Assembly: GCF_010671595.1 (NCBI RefSeq)
Contig: NZ_JAABOP010000002.1
Span: forward strand, 62,001 to 126,000
DNA length: 64,000 nucleotides
Source of the DNA: Muriicola jejuensis
GTDB lineage: Bacteria; Bacteroidota; Bacteroidia; Flavobacteriales; Flavobacteriaceae
Direction: 5' to 3'
Shown in pieces: positions 38,152 to 46,621 of the stretch; position 1 is the stretch's first letter; each line of letters opens with the position of its first letter. A program made the position numbers and the translations under genes. The notes under the pieces are model-generated. The model worked only from the letters and a program-made list of their open reading frames with translations, searched no databases and was not told where the DNA came from.

Positions 38152-40694
38152 AAACTGACCCTGAAACTCGCGTTAGGGGTCAGGCCCAGGGAGATACTCT
38201 CCACGGTTTCGATCTCGTTCTGGTCATTGAGTCGATAATAGGTGTTCAGCACATTTCGCTTTCCGAAAATATTGAGTACAGAAATTCCCGCGGTAGCCCT
38301 AATCTTACTGTCGAGGTCAAAGGAGTAGATCAGGGAGGCGTCTGCCCTGAGGTAATCGGGCAACCGGCTGCTGTTGGGGCTTTCGTAAATGATCCTGTTA
38401 GGGAAGACCGTGATATCAATGGGACTGTTTCCTTCCCGGGGTTTGGTGAAAGGCTTTCCCGTCCTGTAATTCAGGCCGAAACCCAGTTTAAGGTCCCGGT
38501 AGTTATAGGTCGTGGCCAGGGTAGCGGTATGGGTAATGTCCAAATTATTGGGGAATTCTGAAGGGGTGATGTCCTCAAAATAATAGGTATTCTTGTTGTA
38601 GGCATAGCTCGCCCAGCTGCTGAACCTGTTGTTCTTGTAATTGACCAGAAATTCCGCCCCCCGTATGGTATAGCTGCCGATCTCCCCATCGAATTGATCC
38701 TCGTTCTGAAACCCCTGGGTGGAGGTGCTGATCCCCTTTACTTCCTTGAAAAATCCTTCCAGGCCTATGAACCACCGGTTCTTGTCGTAGTTAAAGCCCA
38801 CGGATCCCTGCTTGCTTCGGGTCACTGGCAGGATATCCTCATCGGAGAGGATCCATCTCCTTTTCTCTATCCCCAGGAAATTCTGTTCGAGGTCGACAAC
38901 CTGATTGGTGACCTGGTTCTTGAATTCCCCCTGGATTTCGAACCGGAAATCGGGCCAGAGCATATAACTCATATTTAACCGGGGTTCCAGGATGATCTCT
39001 TCAAAGGTCCCCAGGTTCTCGATATAGTTGAGTCTCGCACCCCCGATCACGTCCAATTTTCCGTCCTCAGAACCGTATTCCAGCTCACTGAAAAGGGCGT
39101 GCATCCGGATCACCCCTTTGATATTGCTATTGAAAGGCGGCTGGGTCACATTGGTAAAATTCGTGATGCCGACCTCCGTGAACTGGTAACCATTCCTGAA
39201 ATGGAATTGATCCGTAAGCGTGTATCTCGTGTTCACCTTAAAGGAGGATTCCAGTACCTGGTTGTTCTGGAAGAGGGATTGCTCCCCGTTTGCGGTTATG
39301 TTCCGGGCATCCAGGTTATAGCGGGTGAGGTAGGCACTTATCTGGGTTGAAAATCGGTCGGACCAGCGGCTGGCCAGCCTGCCACCTAAAGAAAAATTGG
39401 TCTGGTCTAGCAGACTCTGATCAGATCTCCCCGTGTTCTGGTTGCTCTCAAGGTAATCCAGAGTGTTGTTGATGTAGATCGCACTGACCCTCAGTTTGTG
39501 ATCCTCGTTTATATCGTATAGCAGTTTTCCGGTAAAGTCATAAAAATAAAAGTTCTCATCCCTGTCAATTGCCTCATCCGCTCCACCGCCCCCTTTGACC
39601 TCCGTATCCTGGAATGCCCTGTCAAAGAACTGATTATAGGTGGGTGTATTCAGAAAATCCGTGACGGACCTGCGGCCGGAAAACTGCAGGGCGATTCTGT
39701 CAGAGAGGGGAACATGGCCGTACAAATCCCCGCTGATCAGGTTAAAACCCCCTCCTCCGGAGATGCGGTCCTGCACCTCGTCCCGGGTCTCCATACTGAT
39801 GATCCCGCTTACCCCGTCTCCGTACTGGGCGCTGGTCCCGTTCTTGATCACGGTGACCTTCTCCGTGAGGTAGGGGTTAAAGGCCGATATAAGGCCGAAG
39901 AAATGCCCGGACTGGTACATCTTGATCCCATCCCACAGGATGAGGTTCTGGTCGTTGGTACCACCGCGAATGTTGATATCGGAAACGGTCTCATCTATAC
40001 TTTTGATCCCGGGCAGGGCCTGTACGGTCTGCAGGATGTCTGGCTCCGAGAGGCCCGGCAGGATCCCGAAATCCTCTGTGCTCAACAGGATGCTGCCGTC
40101 TGTTTCCCGGGTCAGACCCGTGGTCAGGAACTGATATACCACCACTTCCTGTAATTCCTGGTAGCTGAGGGCCATTAAAAGGGAAGGGCAATCGTTTCCG
40201 CTCAATTCGGAGGCCGCTATATATCGGGGTTTAAACCCAAGGAACCGGATGCGCAGGTTTGCATCCCTGGGCACATTGGTAAGGGTGAATCTTCCATCCA
40301 TATCCGTGACCAGTGCCGTACTGCTGCCCAATACTTCCACCGAGGCACCCGGAATGGTGTTTTTCCCATAATTATCAAATACAAAACCGCAGATGTCTAC
40401 GGTAGTGCTCAGGACGATGCTGTAATACCGGTCAGAAAGTTTCTCAATTCTGAGTCGGGTTAACTCTTCCAGGGTTTCCAGGATAAGCGAGAGGTCCGAT
40501 CCATCCGGGGGGTCGATCTCGATGTCCGTCAAATCCTCGTCCACATAGGAGAATTTCACATTGAATTCCTGTTCGAGTTGTTGGAGGTAGGAGATCAGGG
40601 AGAGCCTATTCCCTTCCTGTCCCAGGCCGGTAGCGAGGAAAAACAAAAGGAAGGAGAAGCAAAAAAAGAATCTCTTAAGGCGTCTTATCTCCAT
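38148..40694 (-). CDS. TonB-dependent receptor with STN domain (FecA-type, FecR-linked)
   Basis: 848 residues. Signal peptide to about 26; an STN-type signalling domain (about 30-95, LISYLQQLEQEFNVKFSYVD); a carboxypeptidase-like beta domain (about 105-190, ICGFVFDNYGKNTIPGASVE); a plug (about 200-310, SDINIRGGTNDQNLILWDGI); and a beta barrel ending in NASFRVSF. The N-terminal signalling domain would touch FecR, encoded just upstream and overlapping by 20 bases, and so relay substrate binding to the ECF sigma factor. The substrate is unknown. Confidence 0.92.
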   Translation of the reverse strand: MEIRRLKRFFFCFSFLLFFLATGLGQEGNRLSLISYLQQLEQEFNVKFSYVDEDLTDIEIDPPDGSDLSLILETLEELTRLRIEKLSDRYYSIVLSTTVDICGFVFDNYGKNTIPGASVEVLGSSTALVTDMDGRFTLTNVPRDANLRIRFLGFKPRYIAASELSGNDCPSLLMALSYQELQEVVVYQFLTTGLTRETDGSILLSTEDFGILPGLSEPDILQTVQALPGIKSIDETVSDINIRGGTNDQNLILWDGIKMYQSGHFFGLISAFNPYLTEKVTVIKNGTSAQYGDGVSGIISMETRDEVQDRISGGGGFNLISGDLYGHVPLSDRIALQFSGRRSVTDFLNTPTYNQFFDRAFQDTEVKGGGGADEAIDRDENFYFYDFTGKLLYDINEDHKLRVSAIYINNTLDYLESNQNTGRSDQSLLDQTNFSLGGRLASRWSDRFSTQISAYLTRYNLDARNITANGEQSLFQNNQVLESSFKVNTRYTLTDQFHFRNGYQFTEVGITNFTNVTQPPFNSNIKGVIRMHALFSELEYGSEDGKLDVIGGARLNYIENLGTFEEIILEPRLNMSYMLWPDFRFEIQGEFKNQVTNQVVDLEQNFLGIEKRRWILSDEDILPVTRSKQGSVGFNYDKNRWFIGLEGFFKEVKGISTSTQGFQNEDQFDGEIGSYTIRGAEFLVNYKNNRFSSWASYAYNKNTYYFEDITPSEFPNNLDITHTATLATTYNYRDLKLGFGLNYRTGKPFTKPREGNSPIDITVFPNRIIYESPNSSRLPDYLRADASLIYSFDLDSKIRATAGISVLNIFGKRNVLNTYYRLNDQNEIETVESISLGLTPNASFRVSF

Positions 40695-41583
40695 AAAAGA
40701 GCACTTTGTTCCCCTCTAAGGTAAAGCTTATTTGAGAAGGAGTACTTATACTCTGTAACGCCAAATTCATATTCGTGTTGCTGAAACTACCCGTAAAAAG
40801 TTCACTGAGATCAACGTTTTGGGTCTCTACCCTCACATTGAACTGTCTCTCAAACTCTTTCAGTACGAATGACAGGGGAATACTTCTGAAACTACTCTCG
40901 TCATTGACCCAGGTAGGTTCTGTCGTCATAGGTGCCTGCACGTCTTTTACTTCTCCGTTGATGACCAGAAAAGAGGACCCTGCAGGCAGCTTCATTTGCC
41001 TTCCTTTGTGGTCTACGCTTACGAGGCCCTCGTAACAGGTCACCTCGAAATAACCATTCCTGCTTTTTACATTGAACTGAGTTCCCAGGACACTTACAGA
41101 TCCTACATCGGTCCTCACCGTAAACTTTTCTCCCTTGGCCACTTTGAAAAACGCCTCCCCTTCCAGGGTGAGTTTGCGTTCTTTTTCCCAATTCCGTTCG
41201 CTGAAAGACAACTCGGATCCGGCATTCAGGATCACTTCCGAGGCATCGGGGAGAACGACCTCCGTGCGCTGTGCATAGGCCGCACTGAAAGTCTCATCCA
41301 GGGTAGAGATATAAAATACACTGGCTGCGATAAGTACCGTAATTGCTGCTGCGATCTGCATGAGGTAGCGCCTTGGACGCATACGGACCACCCTGACCTC
41401 TGATCCTTTCCTTTCCCGGAGATCAGCAAGGGCTCTGTCCATATCAAAGGATGGAGGGCTCAGGGCCTCTGAAGTCCTGGCGATCTTCTCGTAGGAAGCG
41501 TACTCCTCCGTTTGCTTGAAGGCAGCCAGTTCCTCATCGCTGAGTTCGTTGTTGAGCCACTTGGCCAGGTAATTTTCCTGCAT
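40675..41583 (-). CDS. FecR-family anti-sigma factor
   Basis: 302 residues. A cytoplasmic N-terminal part (MQENYLAKWLNNELSDEEL) would bind the sigma factor. One membrane segment lies at about 85-107 (LMQIAAAITVLIAASVFYIS). Then come the periplasmic FecR domain (AQRTEVVLPDASEVILNAGS) and a C-terminal DUF4974-like domain (about 220-300, SFRSIPLSFVLKEFERQFNV). It passes a signal from the TonB receptor to the sigma factor. It lies 110 bases from the sigma gene, and that gap holds the candidate ECF promoter, so fecR and the receptor can be induced apart from the sigma gene. Confidence 0.93.
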   Translation of the reverse strand: MQENYLAKWLNNELSDEELAAFKQTEEYASYEKIARTSEALSPPSFDMDRALADLRERKGSEVRVVRMRPRRYLMQIAAAITVLIAASVFYISTLDETFSAAYAQRTEVVLPDASEVILNAGSELSFSERNWEKERKLTLEGEAFFKVAKGEKFTVRTDVGSVSVLGTQFNVKSRNGYFEVTCYEGLVSVDHKGRQMKLPAGSSFLVINGEVKDVQAPMTTEPTWVNDESSFRSIPLSFVLKEFERQFNVRVETQNVDLSELFTGSFSNTNMNLALQSISTPSQISFTLEGNKVLFYGDKTP

Positions 41584-41603
41584 GATTTCTATCCTTTACT
41601 CCT

Positions 41604-41634
41604 ATATAACATCCAAGGGTAAAAAAACCCTACC
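41604..41634 (-). promoter_or_regulatory. Candidate ECF-sigma promoter of fecR, copy 1
   Basis: On the minus strand GGTAGGGTTTTTTT (41634-41621) and TGTTATAT (41611-41604). GTAGGGT and TGTTATAT are 16 bases apart, and the second box ends 20 bases before the fecR ATG. The same two boxes at the same distance occur at 42256-42286 and 58581-58610. Confidence 0.6.
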
Positions 41635-41693
41635 GTTGGTCGATATTTTTTTTTCCCCTTCCCTTAATCCCTTTGGTTGACGCGTATTATTCA

Positions 41694-42194
41694 TCATATC
41701 CCATCGATCTGTTCCCTCAGGGTCTTCAGGGCCAGGTGCATCCTTTTTTCGATCGCCTTTACACTCACCCCTTCCATCTCGGCGATCTCCGTATACTTTT
41801 TTCCATCGATCCTGTTGAGCAGGAAGACCGTTCTCTGGTTTTCCGGAAGACTGTCCAGGGCACGGTCCAGTTTCTCCTTGAACTGTTTTTCCTCCATCAG
41901 GAACTCCGGGGATTCCGCATTGGGATTCTTAGGCGCCTTTTCGGCGTATTTCAATCTGACCTTTTCCGCTTTCAGCACATTCAGATAAAGGTTGTTGGCC
42001 ACTTTGTAGACAAAGGCCTTGGCTTTCTCCGGGATTACCTTGGCGCAATTCTCCCACAGCTTCACAAAAGCCTCCTGCACAGCGTCATAGGCCTTCTCTT
42101 CATTCCCATATTTATAATATATGTAATTAAAGATCGTTTTTGAATGGGCCCTGAAGATGGAATTGAAGACCTGTTCTTCACAAACATTGTCCAT
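41694..42194 (-). CDS. ECF RNA polymerase sigma factor (FecI-like)
   Basis: 166 residues. Region 2 at about 10-75 (FNYIYYKYGNEEKAYDAVQE) and region 4 at about 110-160 (LDSLPENQRTVFLLNRIDGK and YTEIAEMEGVSVKAIEKRM, a helix-turn-helix). The lack of regions 1 and 3 marks an ECF factor. The fecR and TonB-receptor genes follow on the same strand, the usual FecI/FecR/FecA order. Its own promoter looks like the housekeeping type, so it would be made before induction and held by FecR. Confidence 0.94.
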   Translation of the reverse strand: MDNVCEEQVFNSIFRAHSKTIFNYIYYKYGNEEKAYDAVQEAFVKLWENCAKVIPEKAKAFVYKVANNLYLNVLKAEKVRLKYAEKAPKNPNAESPEFLMEEKQFKEKLDRALDSLPENQRTVFLLNRIDGKKYTEIAEMEGVSVKAIEKRMHLALKTLREQIDGI

Positions 42195-42225
42195 AAAGTA
42201 ATCGGCTTATTTGATTGGCGTTCCT

Positions 42226-42233
42226 CAAAGATA
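42226..42233 (-). promoter_or_regulatory. Candidate housekeeping -7 box of the ECF sigma gene
   Basis: On the minus strand TATCTTTG, an exact TAnnTTTG match, 31 bases before the sigma-factor ATG. Upstream DNA is A/T-rich without a clear -33 box. Confidence 0.4.
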
Positions 42234-42255
42234 TTTTAAAAAAATTAAAAAAAGG

Positions 42256-42286
42256 GGTAGGGTTTTTAAACTGAGAACTGTTTCAT
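42256..42286 (+). promoter_or_regulatory. Candidate ECF-sigma promoter of the repeat lipoprotein gene, copy 2
   Basis: GGTAGGGTTTTT (42256-42267) and TGTTTCAT (42279-42286), with GTAGGGT and TGTT 16 bases apart, exactly as before fecR. The start codon lies 32 bases after the second box. It points away from the sigma operon. Confidence 0.6.
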
Positions 42287-42318
42287 CTGTGTACAAACAA
42301 CAAAAAATCCAAATCGTT

Positions 42319-44088
42319 ATGAAAAATGTATTTAAGTATTCAGTGTTTTCCCTACTGTTTATGGCGACACTGATGGTGACGTCCTGTCAGGAAGAATTTG
42401 AAGAACTTCCGCAGCCGGATGAGCAACAGACTCTTATGGCCAGTTCAACCACTGCGAAACTGATCGAAAGGACCGCAGCCAATGACGGGTCCTTTGACAA
42501 TATTGTGGATGGTGCCAGCTGTTTTGCCCTTAATTTCCCCTATACGGTTGAAGTGAACGGCATACAGATCACTATCGATTCCCGTGAAGACCTGCAGGTA
42601 ATTGAGGAGATCTTCGATGCTATTGACGATGATGTGAACGTGCTGGAGATCCTCTTCCCCGTCACGATCACCTACAGCGATTACTCACAGATTGTGATCA
42701 ACAATTTAGAAGAGTTACGGGCCCTGGCCGAAGAATGTGTGGAAGGTGGAGCCGATGACGATATTGAGTGTATCGATTTCGTTTACCCCATCACCCTGTA
42801 TACCTTCGATATCAACGAACAGCAAACAGGAAGTGTTACCGTGAACAGCGACGAAGAACTGAGGCTTTTCTTCAAAGGCCTGGATGAAAACGATCTTATC
42901 AGCATCGACTTTCCTGTGACCCTCGAACTCTATGACGGTACACAGATCACTGTGAACAGCAATGCCGAACTGGCCGTGGCTATCGAAAACGCCAAGGAAG
43001 CATGCGATGAGGATGATGATAATGACTACAATGACGACGATTTCACCCTGGAAAGGTTTAACAATCTCATCACCGAATGTCCCTGGTTGGTCCGTGAAGT
43101 ACAGCGTGACGCTATCAGCCAGACTGATCAGTACTTCGAGTACCTGATGAACTTTACCGAAGATGGTGCCGTAACCGTGAAAGACCGTCTTGGTAATGTG
43201 CTGAACGGAACCTGGAACACCAGGATCACCGATCGAGGCGTGCTGCTGAACCTGCAGTTCGATATCCTTGTCGACTTCAACCTGGAGTGGTTTGTATACG
43301 AGATAGAACCCGGCAAGATCAAATTGTACGCCGAAGGTGGGAACAAGATTATCCTGAAATCGGTCTGTGATGTCTTCAATGACGATCCCAATACCCTTCG
43401 TGAGATCCTGAGGGAGTGTGCCTGGGTGATCAAAAAGGTACTCATCAACGGCGATGAAGTGGAAAGGATGATCGGATACGAATTCAAGTTTATGGCCGAA
43501 GGTGTGGTAACTTTAAGCAACGGGATCAACGTGTCTGAAGGATCCTGGGTGATCACCACCAATGCCCAGGGCAGGCTGGTACTGGCCCTTGAGTTTGGCA
43601 ACGAACCCACCCTCAACTTCGAGTGGCTGCTGAGCGACCTCCGGAATGACAGGCTGAAGTTCAATATAGAAGGAACTGCCTATGAACTGGTTGTCCAAAG
43701 AGTTTGCGAAGACGATCCTGCCAATGTGGACGGAGATGTACTGGAGATCCGCAATGTGATGATGGGCGGTGAATGGATGGTGGCCCGTTACAGTAAAGGT
43801 GAAGTGGATGAGACCCAGAATTTCATGCCCTACTCCTTTGTCTTCGGCCCCGAGCATGTCATGAGCATTACCCTGGGAGATACAGGGACCACCCAACCAG
43901 GTATCTGGAGGGTGCTGAGGAACAGCGACGGCAAACTCAAGGTATACCTGAATGCTGGCATCGAAGGTTCCCTTGCAGCTCTTACTGACGACTGGGACTT
44001 TGTATCCATGACCTCAAACCGAATCGAGCTGAAAAGCTACAGCGAGTCTAACGCAAGTTATGAGGTGCTGGTCTTCGAAAAGCCTTAA
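42319..44088 (+). CDS. Large lipoprotein with two kinds of internal repeats
   Basis: 589 residues from ATG at 42319 (MKNVFKYSVFSLLFMATLMV); an upstream in-frame start at 42211 would run through the promoter. The lipobox Cys is near residue 23 (VTSCQ). The N-terminal half holds about four repeats of the form FPVTL-x-G-x-QITVNS-x-EEL (around residues 65-250), followed by an acidic Asp-rich spacer. The C-terminal half holds three longer repeats of about 100 residues (C-x-W-hydrophobic start, GxW middle, LKFxxEG end), like lipocalin-type domains. No family was recognised. Divergent from the sigma/FecR/receptor operon and sharing the same promoter element, it is likely a surface target of that system. 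Confidence 0.8.
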   Translation: MKNVFKYSVFSLLFMATLMVTSCQEEFEELPQPDEQQTLMASSTTAKLIERTAANDGSFDNIVDGASCFALNFPYTVEVNGIQITIDSREDLQVIEEIFDAIDDDVNVLEILFPVTITYSDYSQIVINNLEELRALAEECVEGGADDDIECIDFVYPITLYTFDINEQQTGSVTVNSDEELRLFFKGLDENDLISIDFPVTLELYDGTQITVNSNAELAVAIENAKEACDEDDDNDYNDDDFTLERFNNLITECPWLVREVQRDAISQTDQYFEYLMNFTEDGAVTVKDRLGNVLNGTWNTRITDRGVLLNLQFDILVDFNLEWFVYEIEPGKIKLYAEGGNKIILKSVCDVFNDDPNTLREILRECAWVIKKVLINGDEVERMIGYEFKFMAEGVVTLSNGINVSEGSWVITTNAQGRLVLALEFGNEPTLNFEWLLSDLRNDRLKFNIEGTAYELVVQRVCEDDPANVDGDVLEIRNVMMGGEWMVARYSKGEVDETQNFMPYSFVFGPEHVMSITLGDTGTTQPGIWRVLRNSDGKLKVYLNAGIEGSLAALTDDWDFVSMTSNRIELKSYSESNASYEVLVFEKP

Positions 44089-44120
44089 GTACCCCTTTTT
44101 AGCCCCATTTAATTGAGAAC

Positions 44121-44152
44121 AGGGCCGCTTCGCAGAGAAGCGGCCCTTTTTC
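44121..44152 (+). terminator. Rho-independent terminator of the repeat lipoprotein gene
   Basis: AGGGCCGCTTC, loop GCAGA, GAAGCGGCCCT, then TTTTTC. A perfect 11-pair stem. Confidence 0.92.
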
Positions 44153-44197
44153 TTTGCATTTTAAGACACCGGGCTTCCCTGATCCCGATCCAATTGT

Positions 44198-44205
44198 TAA
44201 ATTTG
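44198..44205 (+). promoter_or_regulatory. Candidate -7 box of ffh
   Basis: TAAATTTG, an exact TAnnTTTG match, 24 bases before the ATG at 44230. No clear -33 box. Confidence 0.4.
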
Positions 44206-44229
44206 CATTCCTCTAAAGGCAAAGCAGAT

Positions 44230-45561
44230 ATGTTCGACAACTTAAGCGAGAAACTGGATAAGGCCCTGCACGTCCTCAAGGGCCATGGGCAGATCACAGA
44301 GATCAATGTGGCGGAGACCACCAAGGAAGTGAGGAGGGCTTTGCTCGATGCAGACGTCAATTTCAAGATCGCCAAGGAATTTACCAACAAGGTCAGGGAT
44401 AAGGCCCTGGGCCAGAATGTACTGACCACCCTCCAGCCAGGACAGTTGATGGTGAAGATCGTCAAGGATGAACTCACTGAGCTCATGGGCGGGGATGCCG
44501 CCGGTATAGACCTCTCAGGTAACCCTTCTGTCATCCTGATGTCCGGTCTGCAAGGGTCCGGTAAGACCACCTTCTCCGGGAAGCTGGCCCATTATCTGAA
44601 GACAAAAAAGAACAAATACCCCCTCCTGGTGGCCTGTGACGTATACAGGCCGGCAGCTATAGATCAGTTGCATGTGGTAGGGGATCAGATCGGTGTGCCC
44701 GTTTACTCCGACAAGGAGAATTCAGACCCGGTTTCCCTGGCCAAGGCGGGTATCGCACATGCCAAGGCCCAGGGGCAGAATGTGGTCATCATTGATACGG
44801 CAGGCCGACTTGCGGTAGATGAGCGCATGATGACGGAGATCTCACAGATCAGAGATGCCGTACAGCCGCAGGAGACCCTTTTCGTCGTAGATGCGATGAC
44901 CGGGCAGGATGCTGTGAATACGGCCAAAGCCTTCAACGATGTTCTGAACTTTGACGGGGTCATCCTTACCAAACTAGACGGGGATACCAGGGGTGGGGCC
45001 GCCATCTCTATACGCTCGGTGGTCAACAAACCCATAAAATTCATCGGGACAGGAGAGAAGATGGATGCCCTGGATGTATTCCACCCAGACAGGATGGCAG
45101 ACAGGATCCTGGGTATGGGAGACGTCATCTCCCTCGTGGAACGCGCACAGGAGCAGTTTGACGAGGAAGAAGCGAGGAAGATCCAGAAAAAGATCGCCAA
45201 GAACACCTTTGGTTTTGACGACTTCCTGAAACAGATCCAGCAGATCAAGAAAATGGGCAGCATGAAAGACCTGATGGGTATGATCCCGGGTGCCGGAAAG
45301 GCCCTTAAAGGACTGGATATAGACGATGACGCTTTTAAACACGTAGAGGCCATCATACATTCCATGACCCCGGACGAACGGTCTAACCCCTCCATTCTGG
45401 ATGCCAGCAGGAAGAAACGCATCGCAAAGGGCAGTGGTAGAAGTGTGCAGGACGTGAACCAGTTGCTGAAGCAATTCAACCAGATGGGCAAGATGATGAA
45501 GATGATGCAGGGCGGAGGCGGCAAGAAAATGATGCAGATGATGGGAGGCCTTCGCGGATAG
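44230..45561 (+). CDS. ffh: Signal recognition particle protein Ffh
   Basis: 443 residues from ATG at 44230 (MFDNLSEKLDKALHVLKGHG); the frame is open further upstream, but that part overlaps the terminator and promoter. The N domain is followed by the GTPase (GLQGSGKTTF, DTAGRLAVDE, TKLDGDTRGG). The Met-rich M domain ends in KMMKMMQGGGGKKMMQMMGG and binds the SRP RNA and signal sequences. It targets inner-membrane proteins to SecYEG. Confidence 0.97.
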   Translation: MFDNLSEKLDKALHVLKGHGQITEINVAETTKEVRRALLDADVNFKIAKEFTNKVRDKALGQNVLTTLQPGQLMVKIVKDELTELMGGDAAGIDLSGNPSVILMSGLQGSGKTTFSGKLAHYLKTKKNKYPLLVACDVYRPAAIDQLHVVGDQIGVPVYSDKENSDPVSLAKAGIAHAKAQGQNVVIIDTAGRLAVDERMMTEISQIRDAVQPQETLFVVDAMTGQDAVNTAKAFNDVLNFDGVILTKLDGDTRGGAAISIRSVVNKPIKFIGTGEKMDALDVFHPDRMADRILGMGDVISLVERAQEQFDEEEARKIQKKIAKNTFGFDDFLKQIQQIKKMGSMKDLMGMIPGAGKALKGLDIDDDAFKHVEAIIHSMTPDERSNPSILDASRKKRIAKGSGRSVQDVNQLLKQFNQMGKMMKMMQGGGGKKMMQMMGGLRG

Positions 45562-45636
45562 GGCATAGCCTTTAAAATTTCGTCCTGATAGGACGCCTGA
45601 GTGCTTTCAAAGATCACAAACGATAAAATAAAACAC

Positions 45637-46524
45637 ATGGTCATACTGGACGGTAAAAAGATCTCAAACCAGATCAAGGATGAGATCGCCACGGAGGTGG
45701 CGCAGATGAAGGAAAGGGGCGAAAAAGTGCCTCACCTCGCGGCGGTGCTCGTGGGGAATGATGGTGCCAGCCTGACCTATGTGGGCAGCAAGGTGAGATC
45801 CTGCAAACGCATCGGATTCGAATCCACTCTGAAACACCTTCCCGAAGAGACCACGGAAGCGGAATTGCTGCAACTGGTCAAAGACCTGAACGACGACCCT
45901 GAGATCGACGGGTACATCGTACAACTCCCCCTGCCGAAGCACATAGACGAACAAAAGGTCCTCATGGCGGTACACCCGGACAAGGACGTGGATGGGTTCC
46001 ATCCAACCAACTTCGGTAAAATGGCCCTGGATATGGAGACCTTCATTTCCGCTACCCCCTACGGCATCATGGAACTTCTGAGAAGGTATGATGTGGAAAC
46101 GGAAGGAAAACACGCGGTGGTCATAGGCCGGAGCCATATCGTAGGCAGGCCTATCAGCATCCTGATGAGCCAGAAGGGAAAGGCGGCCAATGCCACCGTC
46201 ACCCTTTGCCACAGCAGGACAAAGAACATCAAGGAACTCACCTTACAGGCCGATATCGTGATCTCCGCCCTCGGAGTCCCACATTTCCTCAAAGCAGACA
46301 TGGTGAAACCCGGGGCGGTGATCATCGATGTGGGTATTACCCGTGTGGAGGATAAAAGCGCAGAAAAGGGATACTACATCACAGGGGATGTGGATTACGA
46401 GAACGTCCGGAAAAAAGCCTCTTTTATTACCCCGGTTCCGGGCGGTGTAGGTCCAATGACCATTGCCATGTTGCTAAAAAATACTCTCCTGGCCCGCGAA
46501 CGCCACATGGCCAAAGCATTGTAG
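45637..46524 (+). CDS. folD: Methylenetetrahydrofolate dehydrogenase/cyclohydrolase
   Basis: 295 residues from ATG at 45637 (MVILDGKKISNQI); a GTG 36 bases upstream is less likely. Motifs are LTYVGSKVRSCKRIG (catalytic Tyr/Lys region), DGYIVQLPLPKHI, the NADP-binding VVIGRSHIVGRPIS and PVPGGVGPMTIAML. It is bifunctional: it oxidises 5,10-methylene-THF and hydrolyses the methenyl form in one-carbon metabolism. It lies 75 bases after ffh. Confidence 0.97.
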   Translation: MVILDGKKISNQIKDEIATEVAQMKERGEKVPHLAAVLVGNDGASLTYVGSKVRSCKRIGFESTLKHLPEETTEAELLQLVKDLNDDPEIDGYIVQLPLPKHIDEQKVLMAVHPDKDVDGFHPTNFGKMALDMETFISATPYGIMELLRRYDVETEGKHAVVIGRSHIVGRPISILMSQKGKAANATVTLCHSRTKNIKELTLQADIVISALGVPHFLKADMVKPGAVIIDVGITRVEDKSAEKGYYITGDVDYENVRKKASFITPVPGGVGPMTIAMLLKNTLLARERHMAKAL

Positions 46525-46621
46525 AACCACCTGTAAGCACCTTGGGATTTATTAAGGCAAAGTGTAACAAAACGGGGTTTTGAAAGTCAAATCCTCACGA
46601 ACTAATTAACATATCAATTTT

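Noticed and set aside
44113-44229. Extended start of ffh
   Set aside because: The extension runs through the upstream terminator and the TAAATTTG box.
45581-45595. CGTCC/GGACG hairpin between ffh and folD
   Set aside because: Only five pairs and no T run, so not supported as a terminator.
44703-45692. Open frame of 329 codons on the minus strand
   Set aside because: Antisense to ffh; its Met/Ile/Ser-rich composition mirrors the Met-rich M domain.
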